Source: Asaia bogorensis (GTDB lineage Bacteria; Pseudomonadota; Alphaproteobacteria; Acetobacterales; Acetobacteraceae). From it: a stretch of 10,920 nucleotides of DNA. The stretch's first letter is position 1. Each line of letters opens with the position of its first letter. Location of the stretch: NCBI GenBank assembly GCA_945874515.1, contig CAMCHA010000030.1, positions 1-10,920 on the forward strand. The letters run 5' to 3'. The notes under the pieces were generated by a model, which made no database searches, was not told the origin of the DNA, and saw only the letters and a list, made by a program, of their open reading frames with translations. Positions 9,374 through 10,920 of this stretch are shown one piece after another. Both the position numbers and the translations under genes were made by a program.

Positions 9374-10122
9374 GCCTCGGGCTCGATCACCGGGCGCTTG
9401 CCGCGTCTTTGCAGCCAGGCAACGCCGATCAGGTCCAGGATGCTGACCGCCAACCGATCAAGCGTGCCGTAATTGGATTTACCCCGCACGCGCGGGCGGT
9501 GATTGACCGGCTCGCTAATCACCACGCCGCCGGCGCGCAGTGTCAGCGCCGGCAGGAAGCGATGCATGTGATCAAAATGCGGCAGGCTGAGGAATAGCGC
9601 GCGTGAAAACACCTTCAGCCCGCAACCGGTATCGGGGGTCGCATCCCGCAGCATCCAGGCGCGGAAGCGATTGGCGAAGCGGCTGCTGAAGCGCTTGATC
9701 GCCGAGTCCCGCCGATTGACGCGATGCCCAGCAATCAGCACGGGCACGCCTTGCGCAGCCTCGGCCACGGCGCGGGCCAGAAGGCGCGGGATATCGGCGG
9801 GGTCGTTCTGGCCATCGCCGTCCAGCGTCGCGATCCATTCCCCCCGCGCGGCCTTCACCCCGGTGATCACCGCCGCCGATTGCCCACAGGAAGCGCGATG
9901 GCGCAGCACCCGCAAGGGGGCGCCTTCTGCCCGGGCGGCCGCCAATTCCTGCGGCGTGGCATCGGTGGACCCATCGTCCACATAGACAATCTCATGCGCC
10001 ACACCGGCCAAAGCGGCGCGGATTTCGGCGATCAGGGGCGCGATATTCAGGGCTTCATTGCGCACCGGCACCACCACGGAAACAAGCGGCGCGGCCGAGG
10101 ACTGAGCATTGTCGGAGAACAT
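9370..10122 (-). CDS. Family 2 glycosyltransferase, dolichyl-phosphate-mannose-synthase-like
   Basis: The 250-residue product has the GT-A fold of GT2 enzymes of the DPM1/GtrB type, which transfer a sugar from a nucleotide donor onto polyprenyl phosphate. Motifs: VSVVVPVRNEALNI (14-27), the nucleotide-binding DDGSTD (49-54), the metal-binding DGDGQNDP (101-108) of the DxD type, DTGCGLKVF (164-172) and HRPRVRGKSNYG (208-219). No C-terminal membrane helices are present; it ends WLQRRGKRP, as in soluble or peripheral members. I start at ATG 10120-10122 (MFSDN); a TTG 60 bases upstream would add 20 residues unlike the family. Shine-Dalgarno support is weak. It diverges from the heme A synthase gene with a 79-bp gap holding the promoter region. 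Donor and acceptor are not identifiable. Confidence 0.88.
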   Translation of the reverse strand: MFSDNAQSSAAPLVSVVVPVRNEALNIAPLIAEIRAALAGVAHEIVYVDDGSTDATPQELAAARAEGAPLRVLRHRASCGQSAAVITGVKAARGEWIATLDGDGQNDPADIPRLLARAVAEAAQGVPVLIAGHRVNRRDSAIKRFSSRFANRFRAWMLRDATPDTGCGLKVFSRALFLSLPHFDHMHRFLPALTLRAGGVVISEPVNHRPRVRGKSNYGTLDRLAVSILDLIGVAWLQRRGKRPVIEPEA

Positions 10123-10189
10123 GAGAATTTCGCGGTAGCAGGGCCGCCAAGTCACGGCAAGCAGGGGTGCATCGCCGTGCAACTGCCCC

Positions 10190-10195
10190 TATATG
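10190..10195 (+). promoter_or_regulatory. TATATG element just upstream of the heme A synthase start
   Basis: TATATG at 10190-10195 resembles a -10 box and ends 6 bases before the ATG at 10202, with no visible Shine-Dalgarno for that ATG. If it is a -10 box, transcription would begin close to the ATG, giving a near-leaderless mRNA. The -35 sequence (near 10167-10172) is poor. The element also contains an in-frame ATG at 10193-10195, which would add three residues (Met-Arg-Ala) to the protein. Confidence 0.3.
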
Positions 10196-10201
10196 CGCGC
10201 C

Positions 10202-10920
10202 ATGCCCTTCGACACACGCTTCTTGCCCGCCGATATCGCCGCCGCCCAGAACCGCAGCGCTAACCGAGCCATTGCCTTTTGGCTGCTCGGCGTGGCCGGC
10301 ATGGTCTGGTTCATGGTGGGGCTTGGGGGCGCGACGCGGCTGACAGGTTCTGGCCTTTCCATCATGGAATGGGCGCCGATTTCGGGCACGCTGCCGCCGC
10401 TATCCCAGGCGGAATGGCAAAGGCTTTACGATTTGTATCGCAGCATTCCGCAATATCAGCTGGTTAATCAGGGCTTTGGCATCGAAGGCTTTAAGGAGAT
10501 TTTCTGGCTGGAATGGGGGCATCGGCTTTGGGGCCGGCTGATTGGCTTGGCTTATGTGGCGGGGCTGGCCTGGTTCTGGCTGCGCGGGCGGGTGCCGGCC
10601 GCACTGAAGCCCCGGCTTTTGCTGCTGCTGGCGCTCGGCGGGCTGCAAGGCGCAATCGGCTGGTTCATGGTGGCCTCAGGCTTTGATGCGGACCGGACGG
10701 CGGTATCACCCTATCGGCTGGTGATCCACCTGGGCTTGGCCTTTGTGCTGTTCGGGGTTTTGTTCTGGACCGCGCTGAGCCTGCTGCGCCCGGCCCGAAG
10801 CGGCCCGGTTGATGCAGGGGCACTGCGCGGCTTGGTGCATGCGACTGCGGGGCTTGCGGTGCTCGCCATGCTGGCGGGCGGCTTTGTGGCCGGCATTCGC
10901 GCGGGCTTCAGCTACAACAC
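10202..10920 (+). CDS. ctaA: Heme A synthase (COX15/CtaA), N-terminal part, cut by window end
   Basis: This gene oxidises the C8 methyl of heme O to a formyl group, giving heme A for cytochrome aa3-type oxidases. Only the first 239 codons of about 340-360 are present; the frame is open at the window edge. The family pattern is clear: GGATRLTGSGLSIMEW (42-57), the EWGHRLWGR segment with heme-ligand His H107 (104-112), further helices with H176 (IHLGLAF) and H213 (VHATAGL), and a GGFVAGIRAGF run near the end of the visible part. The long loop after the first helix (PPLSQAEWQRLY, 65-76) fits the alphaproteobacterial/mitochondrial COX15 type. The ATG at 10202 has no good Shine-Dalgarno; an in-frame ATG at 10193 is an alternative. 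It diverges from the GT2 gene. Confidence 0.93.
   Translation, partial: MPFDTRFLPADIAAAQNRSANRAIAFWLLGVAGMVWFMVGLGGATRLTGSGLSIMEWAPISGTLPPLSQAEWQRLYDLYRSIPQYQLVNQGFGIEGFKEIFWLEWGHRLWGRLIGLAYVAGLAWFWLRGRVPAALKPRLLLLLALGGLQGAIGWFMVASGFDADRTAVSPYRLVIHLGLAFVLFGVLFWTALSLLRPARSGPVDAGALRGLVHATAGLAVLAMLAGGFVAGIRAGFSYN

Overview
The window is a gene-dense, high-GC stretch of bacterial chromosome with no mobile elements, tRNA, rRNA or CRISPR. Gene content and style suggest an alphaproteobacterium, probably Acetobacteraceae/Rhodospirillales: a single-chain glycine decarboxylase, a tandem glycine riboswitch ahead of gcvT, a COX15-type heme A synthase and Ala/Arg-rich proteins. The taxonomy is inference; no marker gene is present.

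Layout. Positions 1-114 (+) hold the last 37 codons of an unidentified gene. Positions 127-7759 (-) are one unbroken run of seven genes, read right to left: gcvT, gcvH, gcvP, a NUDIX hydrolase, a GNAT acetyltransferase, an MmgE/PrpD-family protein and a DMT/EamA transporter. The joints are a 13-bp gap (gcvT-gcvH), a 4-bp ATGA overlap (gcvH-gcvP), a 2-bp gap (gcvP-NUDIX), a 4-bp GTGA overlap (NUDIX-GNAT), a 17-bp overlap (GNAT-MmgE/PrpD) and a 1-bp TGATG overlap (MmgE/PrpD-DMT). Upstream of gcvT, at about 7804-7999 (-), is a well-preserved tandem glycine riboswitch, followed by a 6-bp hairpin beside the gcvT Shine-Dalgarno. All seven genes may therefore be transcribed from a glycine-sensing leader.

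Positions 8132-8677 (+) encode a protein resembling GH108 peptidoglycan hydrolases in which the catalytic Glu position appears to be His. It converges with zero spacing on a two-gene operon (8678-10122, -) encoding a VTT/TVP38-TMEM64 membrane protein and a GT2 dolichyl-phosphate-mannose-synthase-like glycosyltransferase. A perfect 7-bp inverted repeat spans the two abutting stop codons. Diverging from the glycosyltransferase, and cut by the window end, is the heme A synthase gene (COX15/ctaA, 10202-10920, +).

Functionally, GcvT, GcvH and GcvP are the P, H and T parts of the glycine cleavage system, which converts glycine and tetrahydrofolate to CO2, NH3, NADH and methylene-THF. The L protein (lipoamide dehydrogenase) is not in the window. 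The four downstream genes are not classical glycine-catabolism genes, and their coupling to the riboswitch operon is the most unusual feature. No wholly new system is evident.
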